Shown: positions 32,176 through 44,390 of the stretch, piece after piece
Numbering within the stretch: the stretch's first letter is position 1
How the letters are laid out: every line of letters begins with the position of its first letter
Source of the DNA: Sceloporus undulatus
Taxonomy: Eukaryota; Chordata; Lepidosauria; Squamata; Phrynosomatidae
NCBI RefSeq assembly: GCF_019175285.1
Contig: NC_056530.1
Coordinates: 10,187,980 to 10,251,979 of the forward strand
Direction: 5' to 3'
Length of the DNA stretch: 64,000 bases
Notes under the pieces: model-generated
The model's input: the letters and a program-made list of their open reading frames with translations, nothing else
The model's database searches: none
What the model was told of the DNA's origin: nothing
Program-made: the position numbers and the translations under genes

Positions 32176-32179
32176 CAGG

Positions 32180-33890
32180 GTATGCCCAACTCCAAGGATG
32201 TGAGGGCAAGAATTCTCTCTGGCTCCAAAGCCCTCCCTGCCCCCAAAATTTCCCTGGACCCTCGGGATCAGGGTAACTCAAAAGTTGTTCTATGCCTTAA
32301 GGGCACCAGGCCATCACAAACAAGTTACTCCTGGTACATATTTCTTCCTAAAGTTTCTCAATTGCTGGAACCTGTTGTTTGCCCTGAGCACAAATAATTC
32401 TTATGTTCTTTCCAAGCCTTTTGTGGCCCCGATGATCGCAATGCAGTTTTGAGTGTGCTCGCTATAACTCACAGCCCTCTCCATACATGCCTTGGCGGCA
32501 GGTTTTTGGATCTTTCTGCAGCCCGTTCACACATCCTTCTCCTCTTTGGACTTTTTCACATGGTGCACCTATGCGCTTCCATCCTGAAAATGGTTTCAAG
32601 TGTCTGCATCCCGGAAAAGCAAGCTGATTTGCTCATTATCACCACACAGGGTTAAAAGCGCATTACTTAGCAGAAAGTGGGTTCAAAAGTGAATGTGGGT
32701 TTCAGGGCGGATGAGGACAAATCCCGTTGCTAGCTTGGAAATCATCATTTTGTGCATGCCCCAAACTGTCATTTCCACACGATGCAATCCAGACATGTTC
32801 CAGAGAGGGAAGAGAAACCTAGGAGGAAAATCTTCTTTGCCCCAGAAAGAAGCTGTTTCAGAAATATATACTAATACTTAAAATAATATACTAATATACT
32901 CAATACTCCCGCGGTGGTTCAGGAGCGCACGGGGCACCAGGCGCGTGCGGCCCTTCATTTGAATGGGATGTACCAACACAACGATGCCCGCTCCTCTCTC
33001 TAGCTCCTCCAGCACAACTCTATGTCAGCTTGGACAAAATTTTCACCAGAGAAACCTAGAGATTCCTAGAGAGAACATATTAATCAATAGCCGCAAATAA
33101 TCAAAAGACTGAAAATAACGGAGGGTCAAACTGTATCATTCCTAAATTTGGTATAGATAGACTTCCTTCTGATATAGGACTCTATAGTGCTATTATTTAT
33201 GAACCTTAAAGATGTTCCCCCCCCACCTAAAATAAATTCTCTGAATGCTTTTGCCTTCTGTCCATTTGGCCTTTATGTTATTGTGACAACGGTGATAGTT
33301 TGAAACAGGAATTGGTTTGCATGCACAGACCAAAAACAAGTACGTATCCTATAAACACGAACCCCAAACAAAACAAAACAAAGCATCTGCATTTGCTTTA
33401 CAACAGAATTGTACTTTGAATGCTGACAGAATTGAAATTGTAACACTTTACAATCGCTTTTCTCGGGCGAGAAGAAAAATGACCAGCTGTGTTATTGTTG
33501 TCTATGAGAACAACATTTACAAAAATTTCTCACCCCCTCCACCTGACCTGAAGCTTGTGGCAAATGGTTAACCTCAAATTTATGTATTTGTGTATTCTGT
33601 TGGAAATCAGAGGTGAGGACCTGATAGTCAGGAATATTCATCCACCCCATCTGCTCCAATGCTTTGCCAAAGAGCCATATAAACTTTACGACATAATAAT
33701 ATGCTCCTAATAAGAGCTCTAGTTAGGTACAACATAATTTAAAGACATGTCTTTGAATACATGTCCTGTCTTTGCAAAACATGTCCTGAATAGATCATTA
33801 TTAAACTTTAATCCCATGTATAAACCTCCAGACCTCCAAGCAATTGTCTCCAGCAGAATTAATTAAGGCTCCATACAGACCTCCCGCAAT
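32180..33890. other. gene-free stretch
   Basis: No gene seen. 32907-32985 (CCCGCGGTGG..TTTGAATGGGATG) is a likely fragment of the GC-rich TA-flanked MITE found complete at 33895. The rest is AT-rich and unassigned. Confidence 0.5.
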
Positions 33891-33894
33891 AATA

Positions 33895-34134
33895 CAGACA
33901 GCGGCCCGCGCCCATACGCGGGTGGCCATACCCTGAGCTATGCTCAAGCCCGCGGGGCTGGGGCGGCGCGTCCCATTAATTTGAATGGGACAGCCGCCCG
34001 TTGCACCCGTGCGCTGCCGCACCACCGCGCCGCCATGCACCGACCCATTGTTTCCAATGGGGCTCCAGCATAGGCGGAATTTGCCTTACGCGGCGGGATC
34101 CGAACGGATCCCCGCGTAAGGCGAGGACCGACTG
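33895..34134. mobile_element. GC-rich MITE with TA target duplication, copy 1 (240 bp)
   Basis: Starts CAGACAGCGGCCCGCGCC and ends GGCGAGGACCGACTG, flanked by TA on both sides (33893-33894 and 34135-34136). The interior has CATACGCGG and CCGCGTAAGG facing each other, and AATGGG motifs. It is the same family as 42734-42980, in opposite orientation. TA duplication and short inverted ends suggest a Tc1/mariner-driven element; the family is not named with confidence. Confidence 0.75.
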
Positions 34135-34136
34135 TA

Positions 34137-34998
34137 ATAATAATAATAATAATAATATAATAATAATAATAAGTTTTTTATATCCCCGCTTTTCCAACTT
34201 TGATCAAAGCGGCAAACAGATTCAGGTTAAAAATACATCAAGATAAAAACGTTAAAACAGATTTAAAAACAGTCACAATAGCAGAACAGCAACAGGGCCA
34301 CTGAGTGGGAAATCCATAACATTACAGTCATCAACAGAAGGGGTATAAAGATAAAATAACATCTCATGGGGAAAGGCTTAGAGAGAAGAGAGGTCTTAAG
34401 ATCTCCTTAGAAATGCGCCGTCGCTCCGGTGATGCTGGGTTAGGGGCCACCCAACTGCACAATACCTAACCCTGTCATGTTTGGGGCGCCGCCATGATTG
34501 TGTGGCCCTGCCCACGCATTGCACACGTTGGTGATGTCACAGCTGCCACAGATGTCACCGATGCACAGCGGTACTGCGCACCATTTGGTTGCTGCGGTAA
34601 TGCTGCGACGCAAAGAGAGGCGGCCCCAAACCACCTTTTGCAGGCAGTGCATACTGGGCCTAAGTTTCATCTCATTTAGCAAATATAATTTGGAACAATA
34701 TGATTAGTTCAAGAAAGAGATCAGTGTTATGGAAGAAGTGAGTTATACTGCATCATGCGTACGTGTAGTGCAGTCTTAGCATTAGACCTCAGATGAAAGT
34801 GGAAGTGGCTGGACAACACATTTGGTTCATCTCAACATCTTCTGATGGACCTTTACGTTTCATTTTTAACAGTTTCTAAAGTATGCAAGAAAGTTGCAAA
34901 GAATGGTTTCTCCACAGTCTCTAAGCCCTGTCTTGAACCAGAGGGCATTGTTTCTTCTGCCCATGGACTTTTCCAATGTCTTTTGCCATTTGTCTGCA
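34137..34998. other. (AAT)n run and dispersed repeats, no gene
   Basis: An (AAT)n run (34137-34175), then a LINE-like 3' tail fragment (ATATCCCCGCTTTTCC), then a CpG-rich block 34425-34680 with facing GGTTAGGGG and CCTAACCC motifs, similar in style to the middle of the 950 bp repeat. 34690-34990 unassigned. Confidence 0.5.
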
Positions 34999-35942
34999 GG
35001 GATGCCAATTCGAATTCTAGACTATGAAGGGTATGTACTCATATGATAATTTCTTTTGCATTCGCACTACTTTGGCTTTGAGATGGGCGCTGTGTCCTTC
35101 TGTGGTGTCATAGCCATTCACAGATTTGTATTCATTTCCGAACTGGTCCTACTTTCTTTTCTTTCGAATTTGAGAGACATTTCTCCCATGTGATAATGTC
35201 CTAAGAGAGTGTCACTTCCCCAAGGTTACTCAAAGGGCCAAGCCAGGATTCCAACCATGGTCTCCAGAGTCATAATGCCATACTCAAACCACTATGCCAT
35301 GCCGGCTCCATTTTTGGCTGATACCCTGAGTGCCATTACGCAGAGATGTCTGGGAGCACCTTTGCAACTAACTGCAAGAAAGAAGTTGGCAGCATGAGTT
35401 TTCATAGGCTTAAATCCACTTCCTCAGCTGCATATTGGGCAAGAAGACTTAAGTCTAAGACAACTCATGCTGCCAGCTTTTTTCTTCCATTTATTCTCAA
35501 AGGTGGCACAAAATCTCTCTGCATACTGATTTGTCAGACTATGATGTATTCATTGAGACGTGCAGATGATTCATTTGCGATCTTGACGAATGTCATAATA
35601 TCGCCAAACCAAGCTCCTAATCTTCCCTAAAGAAGGGCTACTTCCTCATTCTCAAGCGGAACACTGTGTATTAATATTAATTAAAGGTGGGCATGGCATG
35701 TCATGTGTGTTGGCCAGTCAAATGGAGGAGGAATGCCTCAAGGGATGGGATGCCATCGTGGAGGTCCCTGTTAGAGTTCCAGCTGGAAAAACCTGTAAGT
35801 GCTGTGAAGGTTTGGGGCAGGAGGTGGTGTTGGGAGTGTTCGATCCAGAGGTATTCCTTTGCCCGCCCACCCATCCTCTCTAAGACTGATCTTTAATTTT
35901 CCCCATCTCATAGTTACTGCAACCATTCGGAATAGTTGTGTG
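34999..35942 (-). repeat. partial inverted duplication unit
   Basis: Reverse-complement order of blocks seen elsewhere: the left end of the 950 bp repeat (to about 35185), the Sauria SINE head (35200-35310), the palindromic repeat (35340-35560), promoter-upstream spacer (35580-35880), and the last bases of the 1.1 kb block shared by D and E (35890-35942). It contains no family exon. It is cut by the L1. Confidence 0.7.
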
Positions 35943-37286
35943 GTGGACTTCCGGTGGTATGGCGGGTCGCGGCAGTCGTTGTTGAGGGAGGCTCTCTCTT
36001 GGGGCGGCAGCCGCTGGCAACTACACTCTGTTGGAAACATCAAAACAGAGTTGAAGTTTCCCTCTCGATAAGGGGATCCAGAGGCGCCCACTTTGCAGTC
36101 CCCAGGAGGTCCCCAGAGCCCGATTTCATGGAGGTTTGTGGAGAAAGAGACCAAGCGGGGGGGAAACGGAGGCACGCAGGTGTGCTCGGAGCCGACGGAA
36201 AAACCCTAGTGGTTGAAGCGAACATACCACTTTATTTACAAGCTGCAAACTTACTAAAAAATTAAGAGAAGCACATTCCTCTGAAGGTGAATCTCTATTC
36301 ATCTCTTCATTGCGGCTTGTATATTTGTTTTCCTCCAGTGTGTGTGCTCCTGAAATGGGAACGCCCCAACTCCCCTTTGTCTCCTATTGAGAATTTGGGA
36401 ATTTGCAGGAGTGGGGCTTGGAAAAGGACAGCAAGCGGAGTTTCTATCCTTTGTGCCCTTTTTCTTTTGGATCCAATTAAAAGGAAAGGCTGACTGGCAG
36501 GCGTCAGTGTGAAAAATTAAAGCCAAAAGGGGCAGAAGTTGGAGACCGAAATCTGGCCTCCAAAATAAGTGTTTGGACTTTGATTTTATTTGGATTCTAT
36601 TAAGAACATAAGCTATATCTCTCTCTCATTTCCATACCTTCTGAAACGTGTAGGAAGTAGGAATAAGTAACGTCAAAATTAAAGTGGGAAATAAAGAGAC
36701 ACCGGCTGGAAAACCAGCAAACAGGATAGAGGACATTGAGGACACTGGGGACTTAATTTGGCTATACATTTGTTGAGATACTCAAGTGGTCTTGTAACAA
36801 CTGAAGAGGACTTAGTAAATAGTTTCTAATTGTAAAAAGGAGAGAATGACTAAACAGGATACAGAGAAGCAGATAGAATGTGTAACTTAGTAATAACATT
36901 CTGTTCTGATTGTATCTGAACAAACTGGGAAGCCGAGTGTGTGATATATTGATGTTGCTATTTCGCTTGTTCTTTCTTTCTTTTCCCTAGATCTGTTGAC
37001 CTGCTGTTTTTTTCTCTATTCTTGTTATATTTCTGCTGAAAGGATATATAAACTGATGAGGATTTCTGTTAAAGGGTTAAATTTAGAACTGAGTAGCAGT
37101 TGTCCTTGAAGACACCTGGGCATAAAGATAAGAAATAGGGGAAGCGAGGGGGGTGTTATCTAGTAAGATAAAGGGAAGGGTTTAGTACAGACAGACAATA
37201 ACAACCTAGGCAATTATGAAAGGGGAATAGTGCCACCTGCAGGCAAGTGAACGCAAGAGTGTGGCCTACATGGAATAGGCATAACT

Positions 37287-37326
<40 letters not shown>

Positions 37327-37611
37327 AACACATGTGTGTGTGTTGGTGTATGTGTATTAGAGGGTTTTAGAAAGTAATTGACTTACAGTATATGAATAAG
37401 TAGTGGCTGCTTGCTGTATGTAGCTTATAAAATAGATTAAGGCACATTTAATTAGTGAAGCAAAGTAGTAGAAACAAATTTAAAAATAAGAGTGGAATAA
37501 AATTGAATTAATTAATTTGAATTAATAGGGAAAGAAATAAGGGGGGTTTATTGTATGTTTGGTTGTTTACCCTCCGATTTGCTACTTGTTTGGTTAAGCC
37601 CTGTGAAGGAC

Positions 37612-38510
37612 ATGTCTACAAATAAGAAAGCGCCAGCCTACCCCTCACTTCCTCCTCAAAGAAAAACTTTTATAGACACGAACATCAGACCTAATGAATA
37701 TAGTGACTTGGCGATGTTGGATGAGATAAGAAAAATGAAAGAAGAATTGAAAGAGGACAATGCTAAATTAAGAGAAGATTTAAGATTGGAGATAAGGACT
37801 GAGATCCAAAAAGAAATGGGAGAGATAAAAGGTTCATTGGAGAAAATAGATAAAGATTTGGAAAAGATAAATAATAAAGTCTAGAATTTAGAAAGTAATA
37901 TAAACCAATTGGAAAATAACGCCATTCAAACAGAAACAAGGATTAACAAATTGGAAGAAGAAAGGAAAATTGATAAACAAACAATAATAAGATTGGAGAC
38001 TAAATTAAGACAGAGCTGTATTAAACTTCATGGCGTGCCGGAACAAGAAGAGGAAAATCTTTATAAGTTTTTGATCCCAATATTGGCGGAATTTGTAGAG
38101 AAACCAGTGGAGCAATTCCTGTGGGAAATCGACACTTTATATCGCATTAATTCTAAAATTGCAAAATAAAGGAGCCTTCCGAGGGACATTGTGATTTATT
38201 GTGTCCGGAAACAAACAAGAGACTTGATCATTCAACAGAGCTTTAGAAAAGAATTATTGAAGGACGAATCATTCAAATTTTTAAAGATATCCTAACGAGT
38301 GTGCTGAAATCGAGAAAGGATTACAATTTTTTATCGGAGCAATTAAAAATGTATGGAATTCCCTTTAGGTGGGATCAGGCGGAAGGACTATCTCTGACCT
38401 GGAAACAGAAAAGATATAAAATTGATTCAGTGGAAAAAGCGGCAGATTTCTGGAAAAGAAATAGAAAGGAAACTGAGAAACTAAAAGAACAAGGTCAATC
38501 GAGAAAATGA
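37612..38510 (+). pseudogene. L1 ORF1, interrupted
   Basis: ORF1 encodes the RNA-binding trimeric chaperone of L1. The start MSTNKKAPAYPSLPP at 37612 leads into a lysine/glutamate-rich coiled coil (MLDEIRKMKEELKEDNAKLR). TAG at about 37882 interrupts it. The frame then continues through NKLEEERKIDKQTIIRLETK and an RRM-like part (CIKLHGVPEQEEENLYKF) to another stop near 38167, and a last open part (KMYGIPFRWDQAEGLSLTW) ends at 38510. At least two stops plus a further break, so non-functional. Confidence 0.8.
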
Positions 38511-38796
38511 TATGGAGTGAGAACAAGAGGGATGAATGCAAAGGAGGAGGAAAGAGAGCAGAGGAAAAAGACGAGGGGAACAAAAATGGAGAGAACGAGG
38601 GGTAGGCTGGCACTAGAGGGAGAGTAGGAGGGAAGGATTATTCTGTAGAGATATTTGTTTATGGCCTTTCCTTTTCTTTTATGTTTATGTACTAGGTATT
38701 TTTTTATGTCTCGTTTTCTTTTTCTTTTTCTCTCTTGGATTGCTTCTTCATATAGTTGATAGTGAAACTAAATAAAGATTTGATTTGTAGGAAAGA

Positions 38797-41700
38797 ATGA
38801 AAGTGTTGAGTTGGAACGTAAATGGAATGAACTCACTTCATAAAAGAAAGTCGGTGTATCACTTCTTAATAAAACAGAAATGTGAAATAATATGCTTACA
38901 GGAGACAAATTTTAAACAAGATGAAAGAAAGTATATTGAGAATAGTAAATTAGGTAAAAGTATTATATCAGCAAATAAGAAAAGAAAAAAGGGAGTGGTG
39001 ATATACGTAAAAGAGAAATGGGAACCGAAAGAAATATATAATGATAATAAAGGATTTATCTTGGGTGATGAAGTTAATATATATGGGAAGAAAATTTTAC
39101 TATTAGGAATATATACACCACAGGGAAAAAAAGCAAAGTTTTTTGAGGATATACAAAATATTTTATTAGAACAAGGATTTGATGATATAATTGTATTGAG
39201 AGATTGTAATGGTGTGGTTAAACCAGAATGGGATAGAAAATCAAGTAAATTAAGTAAAAGTGTAAAGGAGAAGCAGGGCAAATTGCCAAAATCTTTTTTT
39301 AATTTATTGGAAAATTTATGTCTAGTAGATGCTTGGAGATATTTATATAACAACGCAAGAGAATACACTCACTTTTCAGCTAGACACAATTCGATGGCCA
39401 GGACTAACCTGATATTAGTCATGCAAACATTAGTAAAACTTTTAAAAGAGATGGAAATTATGCCAAGACTTCTGTCAGATCATAATCCACAAATTTTAAT
39501 ATTGAAAGAGATTAGAAAAGAGAAAGCATCATTTAGATGGAGACTCAATACTAATATATTGCAAAATGAGGAGGTGATAAACAGGACAAAAAAGACAATA
39601 GTTAATTATTTTAAAGAAAATTTAGACAAGGGTACAAAGATAGACATAGTATGGGATGCAGTCAAAGCTGTAATTAGAGGGTGTCTGATACAACAAAACA
39701 CAATTATAAGGAAGGAAAAAATCCAGAAAATGGATCAAGTAAATAAAAAAGTTAAAGAGAAAGAATTATTATTGAACGATAATCCAAAAGATCCAAAATT
39801 GTTTAGGGAATATAAAATAGTGAAAGATCAAATGGAAATGGAAATGACAGAAGAAATTGGATATGAGATGAAAAAGATAAAACAACAGTATTTTGAGAAC
39901 ACTAACAAACCAGGGAAGTGGTTGTCAATAAGATTAAAAAAAAGAAAGGAAGCGAAATTGATTACAAAAATAAAAAGGAACAGTGAGGTGATAACTAACC
40001 AGGAGGAAATCATGGAAGACTTCAGAGAGTTTTATGAAAAATTATATACTAAGAAACAGGAACTCAAATGTACATTGAAGGACTTTTTAGGGGAAAGGGA
40101 AATTATTAAGCTTAATGAGATACAAAAGGCAGGATTAGAAGCAGAAATAACACAAGAAGAAGTAGAAAAGGCGATAGAAAAGAACAAAAATGGGAAAGCA
40201 CCAGGGCCTGATGGCCACCCGATAAGAGTTTTACAAAGTATTTAAAGAAGATCTGAAAGAACCTTTAAGATTAGTTATGAATGAGATCGTGAATGGGAGA
40301 TTATCGGAAACATGGAGGGAATCTGAAATAATTCTACTACCAAAAGAGGACAAAGATACATTAGAGGCAGCAAATTATAGACCAGTTTCCCTACTCAACC
40401 TGGATTATAAAATATTTGCAACAATTATGGCTCAAAGACTTAAGAATGGTTTGGAACACTTAATAGATGAAGACCAATGCGGATTTTTGCCAAAGAGATA
40501 TATGAAAAATAATATGAGATATTTACTAAATATATTGTAATATTATGAAAGACACAACGACAGAAAATTGGGCTTGATCTTTGTGGACATGGAAAAGGCT
40601 TTTGAATCGGTAGATTGGATAGCGCTGATGGAAATTATAGAGAATGTTAATATAGGACCAAAATATAGAAATTGGATTTCTTTCATTTCGTGTCTCAGTT
40701 CTTTCATCTCTTGTCTTATTTTTCTTATTTCTTCCAATACTAGCATGTTTGGATCAATTACTCTCATCGTGTCTTCTGTTGAACCTCTTCTTTGAATCTG
40801 CAGTTGTGTTTGTGTTGTTGTTTGTCTTGCTGCTGCCATTTTTTCTTCCTTTAATTAGTATATTTGCCGAGTTCAAAGATATAGTTCAACAATACATCAG
40901 TATAACAATATATCAGTAGTCTAGATAATAATGGCTTGCTAAATTACAAATGACTATTTCCTAAATTCATATTATATACCAGCAAAAGAATAAATAGAAT
41001 TAAAAATTCAGAAACAATACAAGGGGTGAAAATAAAACAATACCATTATAAGATTCGTGCATTCGCAGATGATATAGTGATAAATTTAGAAGACCCACAA
41101 GACAATATAGTAAATTTAATGGAGGTAATTGAGGAATTTGGAGAGTATACAGGATTTAAAATTAATAAAAATAAATCGGCAATTTTAACAAAAAAAAAGA
41201 AAACAGAAGAGGAGATAGGGGTACAAGAAAAAAGCAGGAATTAAAATAAATAAGAAGGTAAAGTATTTGGGTATATGGTTATCAAAAAACAAATGAACTA
41301 TTTCAAAATAATTATGTAAGATTATGGACAGAGGTAAAGAAGGACCTAACGAATCGGAAAAAATTACAATTGTCTTTTATGGGGAGAATAGCAGTAATAA
41401 AGATGTCTATACTCCCAAAGATACTTTTTTTAATTTCAAATGATTCCCATTATAAATTCAAACAAACCATTTAAAAGTTGGGGAAAAGATATATCAGATT
41501 TTATATGGCAAAGCAAAAGACCAAGGATAAAGCTAAAATTATTGCAAGATGCTCAGGAGAGAGGAGGTATGTCCTTGCCAAATTTACAATTATATGCTGA
41601 AGCTTGTCGCCTCATTTGTTTAAAGGTTGGATAAATTTAGAGGAAAGAAGATTGATAGAATTAGAGAGTGATGGTCTTAGTTTTGGATTTCATGCCTACT

Positions 41701-42735
41701 TAGCATATGACAAAGAAAAAGTTAACCAAGTAGCAAATAATCATTGTGTAAGGAGAAATCTGTTGAAGGTTTGGAATAAATATAAGAATAGGATTATTCA
41801 TAAATTCCCCATGTGGCTTTCACCTCATGAAGCCATTTATAGAAAAGAAATGATTCGACAAGAGAAATGGTTTAAATATAGCGAGTTGACAAAGAAAGTA
41901 CAAGGTAAAGTAAAAATAAAAACACAATTAGAATTGGAACAAATGGGATTTGATATGGGCTGGTATGAGTATAGGAGAATTTATGAGAGAACAATGAAGG
42001 ATTTAAAAGATTATGGAGATGAAGAAAGTATAACAGAATTAGAGAATTTATTAACGAATAAACTAATTGGAAAACTTTACAAGAAGCTATTGGAAAGGGA
42101 AATGGAGGGAGAAGTGGTGAAAAATACAATGGTTAAATGGGCTACATATATTGGCCATAATATACAATTGGATCAGTGGGAACATGTCTGGACAAAGGGT
42201 CTGAAATATAGTGCGTCACAAAACATAAAGGAAAACTGGTATAAAATGTTTTACCGATGGTATTTAACTCCAGAAAGACTAGCTACAGTTTACAAGAATA
42301 GAGACAATAAGTGTTGGAAATGCGGTGAGACTAAAGGTACATTCATACACTGCTGGTGGAATTGCAAAAATACAAAGAAATTTTGGAAACCAATCAGAGA
42401 TTTCATTGAAGAAATATTACAAATTAAATTAGACTTAAAACCAGAAAGCTTCCTATTGGGTATATTTGACAGTCAAATTGAAAGAAAATATGGTAAACAA
42501 CTTTTTTATATGACAACAGTAGCAAGAATATTAATAGCACAAACATGGAAGACAAAGGATACCCTGAAAATTGAACAATGGACTTTAAAATTAATTGATA
42601 TAATAGCAATGGATAAAATGACGCAAGTATTAAGAGATGAAAAGTTGGGGAATGTATCACGGAGAATTAATGATGAGTGGGCATTGGTATTCGAGTATAT
42701 GAGGAAGCAATACGGAGAGGATTTGTGTGGGTACA
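38797..42735 (+). pseudogene. L1 ORF2, interrupted
   Basis: ORF2 encodes an AP-type endonuclease and a reverse transcriptase. MKVLSWNVNGMNSLHKRKS and IICLQETNF start the endonuclease; the usual GDFN motif reads RDCNG, and LLSDHNPQ closes the domain. The frame breaks near 40240 just after NGKAPGPDGHPIR, and resumes as RT (NYRPVSLLNLDYKIFATIMA; FVDMEKAFESVDW) to about 40675. There an inverted insert replaces part of the palm. RT resumes at about 41000 with FADDIVINLEDP. Further breaks precede the last open part at 41.6-42.7 kb, which ends in the zinc-knuckle region (CWKCGETKGTFIHCWWNC). A MITE sits at the C-terminal end. Confidence 0.85.
40676..40998 (-). mobile_element. inverted L1 5' fragment inside ORF2
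   Basis: On the minus strand this piece reads MAAARQTTTQTQLQIQRRG then EEIRKIRQEMKELRHEMKEI, an L1 ORF1 N-terminus like that at 37612 but clearly diverged from it, preceded by 5'UTR-like sequence. It replaces roughly the part of the palm between PKYRNWI and the FADD motif. Confidence 0.65.
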
Positions 42736-42980
42736 GTGGGCTCTCGCCTTACGCGGGGATCCATTCCGGATCCCTCCGCGTAAGGCGAATTCCACCTATG
42801 CTCAAGCTCCATTGTAAACAATGCACAGCGGCGCGGCGGCGCATCACCACACAGGGCGCAACGGGCGCACGCACCCATTCAATTGAATGGGATGCGCCGC
42901 CCCGCACGCCCCGTGCGCACCCCACACCTTGAGCGCATATGCTCAAGCCGCATAAAGCCGCGTATGACGCGGGCGCGCTG
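42734..42980. mobile_element. GC-rich MITE with TA target duplication, copy 2 (247 bp)
   Basis: Starts CAGTGGGCTCTCGCCTTACG and ends GACGCGGGCGCGCTG, with TA at 42732-42733 and 42981-42982. Same family as 33895-34134. It inserted into the end of L1 ORF2, so it is younger than the L1. Confidence 0.78.
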
Positions 42981-43411
42981 TAATATAAGTGAGTTATTGA
43001 AACTGTTAAGGATGACAATCTGATTTGTTACTTAGAATAATATAAGTTATTAATTTGCTGAGGAAAGCATAGCATTCGCAATGAAGAAAAGTAATATAAG
43101 TACAACAAATACTGTGCAGATACTTAGAGAGATGGGATTTATATAAGAGATACACAAGGATAAATTGTAAATTAAGAGGAAGGAAGTCAAAGGGATGAAT
43201 GTAAGTAGTGAGGTAAGAGAGTTAATGTTGGGGGGATGGGATAGTTTTTGATTATTGTATTGTATTTCCTTTTTTTTCTATTTTCTTTTTTTTCTCTTTC
43301 TTCTTTCTTCTTTTTTAAGGAGTTAAAGTTGTATGTACTGTCTGTTGTGTTCTATGTATTGTTAAATGACATAATCTTTAATAAAATTTCTTAATAATAA
43401 TAATAAAAAAG

Positions 43412-44390
43412 AGAGAACAACAAGGAGTTAAAGGCACATTGCCTAGGGTCAAATTATTTGCTACCCAAAGGTAGACGTCGTCTCGTGTGATGCAGCTGGA
43501 GCGAAATCCCTTCTTCAACGGTCATAGCCCCAAAGCGTGTGGGGGTGGGCGGTGTAGGAGGGGGGGTGGGTGTGATGTAAGGCTGGTCCACTTTAGGCCG
43601 TCGCTTTGCCAACCAAGACACACAGAGAAGCAGCAGAGAGAGACGAGGAAAGGAGGGGCCTGGATTCAATGAGCCTGGCCTGATCCACAGAGGGCTGACA
43701 CTCGCAGATGTCCTCTTTTTCCAGGACAGTGTCCTCTACTGTCTCCCGTCCTGTGCCCGGAGAAGGGCAAACACCTCCTCCCTGCCTTCTCCCCACATGG
43801 TGGCCAGTAGCCCCCCAGCACATACCACACCAAATATCAGCTCACCAGTGGCCAATTCAAGGGTTAGGGACTGCATGGCACCACATGCTCCCTACCCGTA
43901 GTACATGCAGTGGCGTAAAACGTGCGTGCGCCCATGTACACAGGTGCCCAGCCATTGTTACATATGCAGCATCTGCCGCGCGGGTGTCGCTTACGAACGA
44001 TTTCACACAGTGGTGTATTGCGCTAAATAATGTGAAGTAAGGTTAATGAATGAACGATAACTTCAGTTGCCTAAATAACGTGAAATAAGGGTAATGAATG
44101 AACAAAATATGTGAAACAAGGCAAAACAGGGAACCAGAAGCAAGCCCCTTCGGATGTAAAAAGTCACGCGCCGATTGTGCCCTCACTGCGCACATGCAGG
44201 GATGCCAATTCGAATTCTAGACTAGAAAGGTATGTACTCATATGATAATTCTTCTTTGGCCGTCGCACTACTTGGCTTTGGGATGGGTGCTGTGCCTTCT
44301 CTGGGGTTCATAGGCATCCCGACTGGTGTTCATTTCCGAACTGGTCCTACTTTCTTTTCTTTTGCAATTGAGAGCCATTTCTCCCATGTG
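43412..44390 (-). mobile_element. about 950 bp repeat, copy 3 (inverted)
   Basis: Reverse-complement counterpart of 14218-15187, directly abutting the L1 tail at 43405. It ends at TCCCATGTGATAGTC, the TTATCACA-type terminus. A CpG-rich core and the TTCATTCATTA motifs are kept. Confidence 0.6.

Larger units (their letters stand above)
35943..43405 (+). mobile_element. near-full-length, decayed L1 element
   Basis: Starts GACTTCCGGTGGTATGGCGG, typical of an L1 5' end, followed by a 5'UTR of about 1.7 kb with a (TA)n run (37287-37322), ORF1, ORF2, a 3'UTR with a T/C-rich stretch (43265-43315) and an A-rich end (AATAAAATTTCTTAATAATA then AAAAAA). It carries a MITE near the ORF2 end and an inverted L1 fragment in the middle. 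Left and right flanks belong to different duplication units and show no shared target duplication. Confidence 0.85.
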
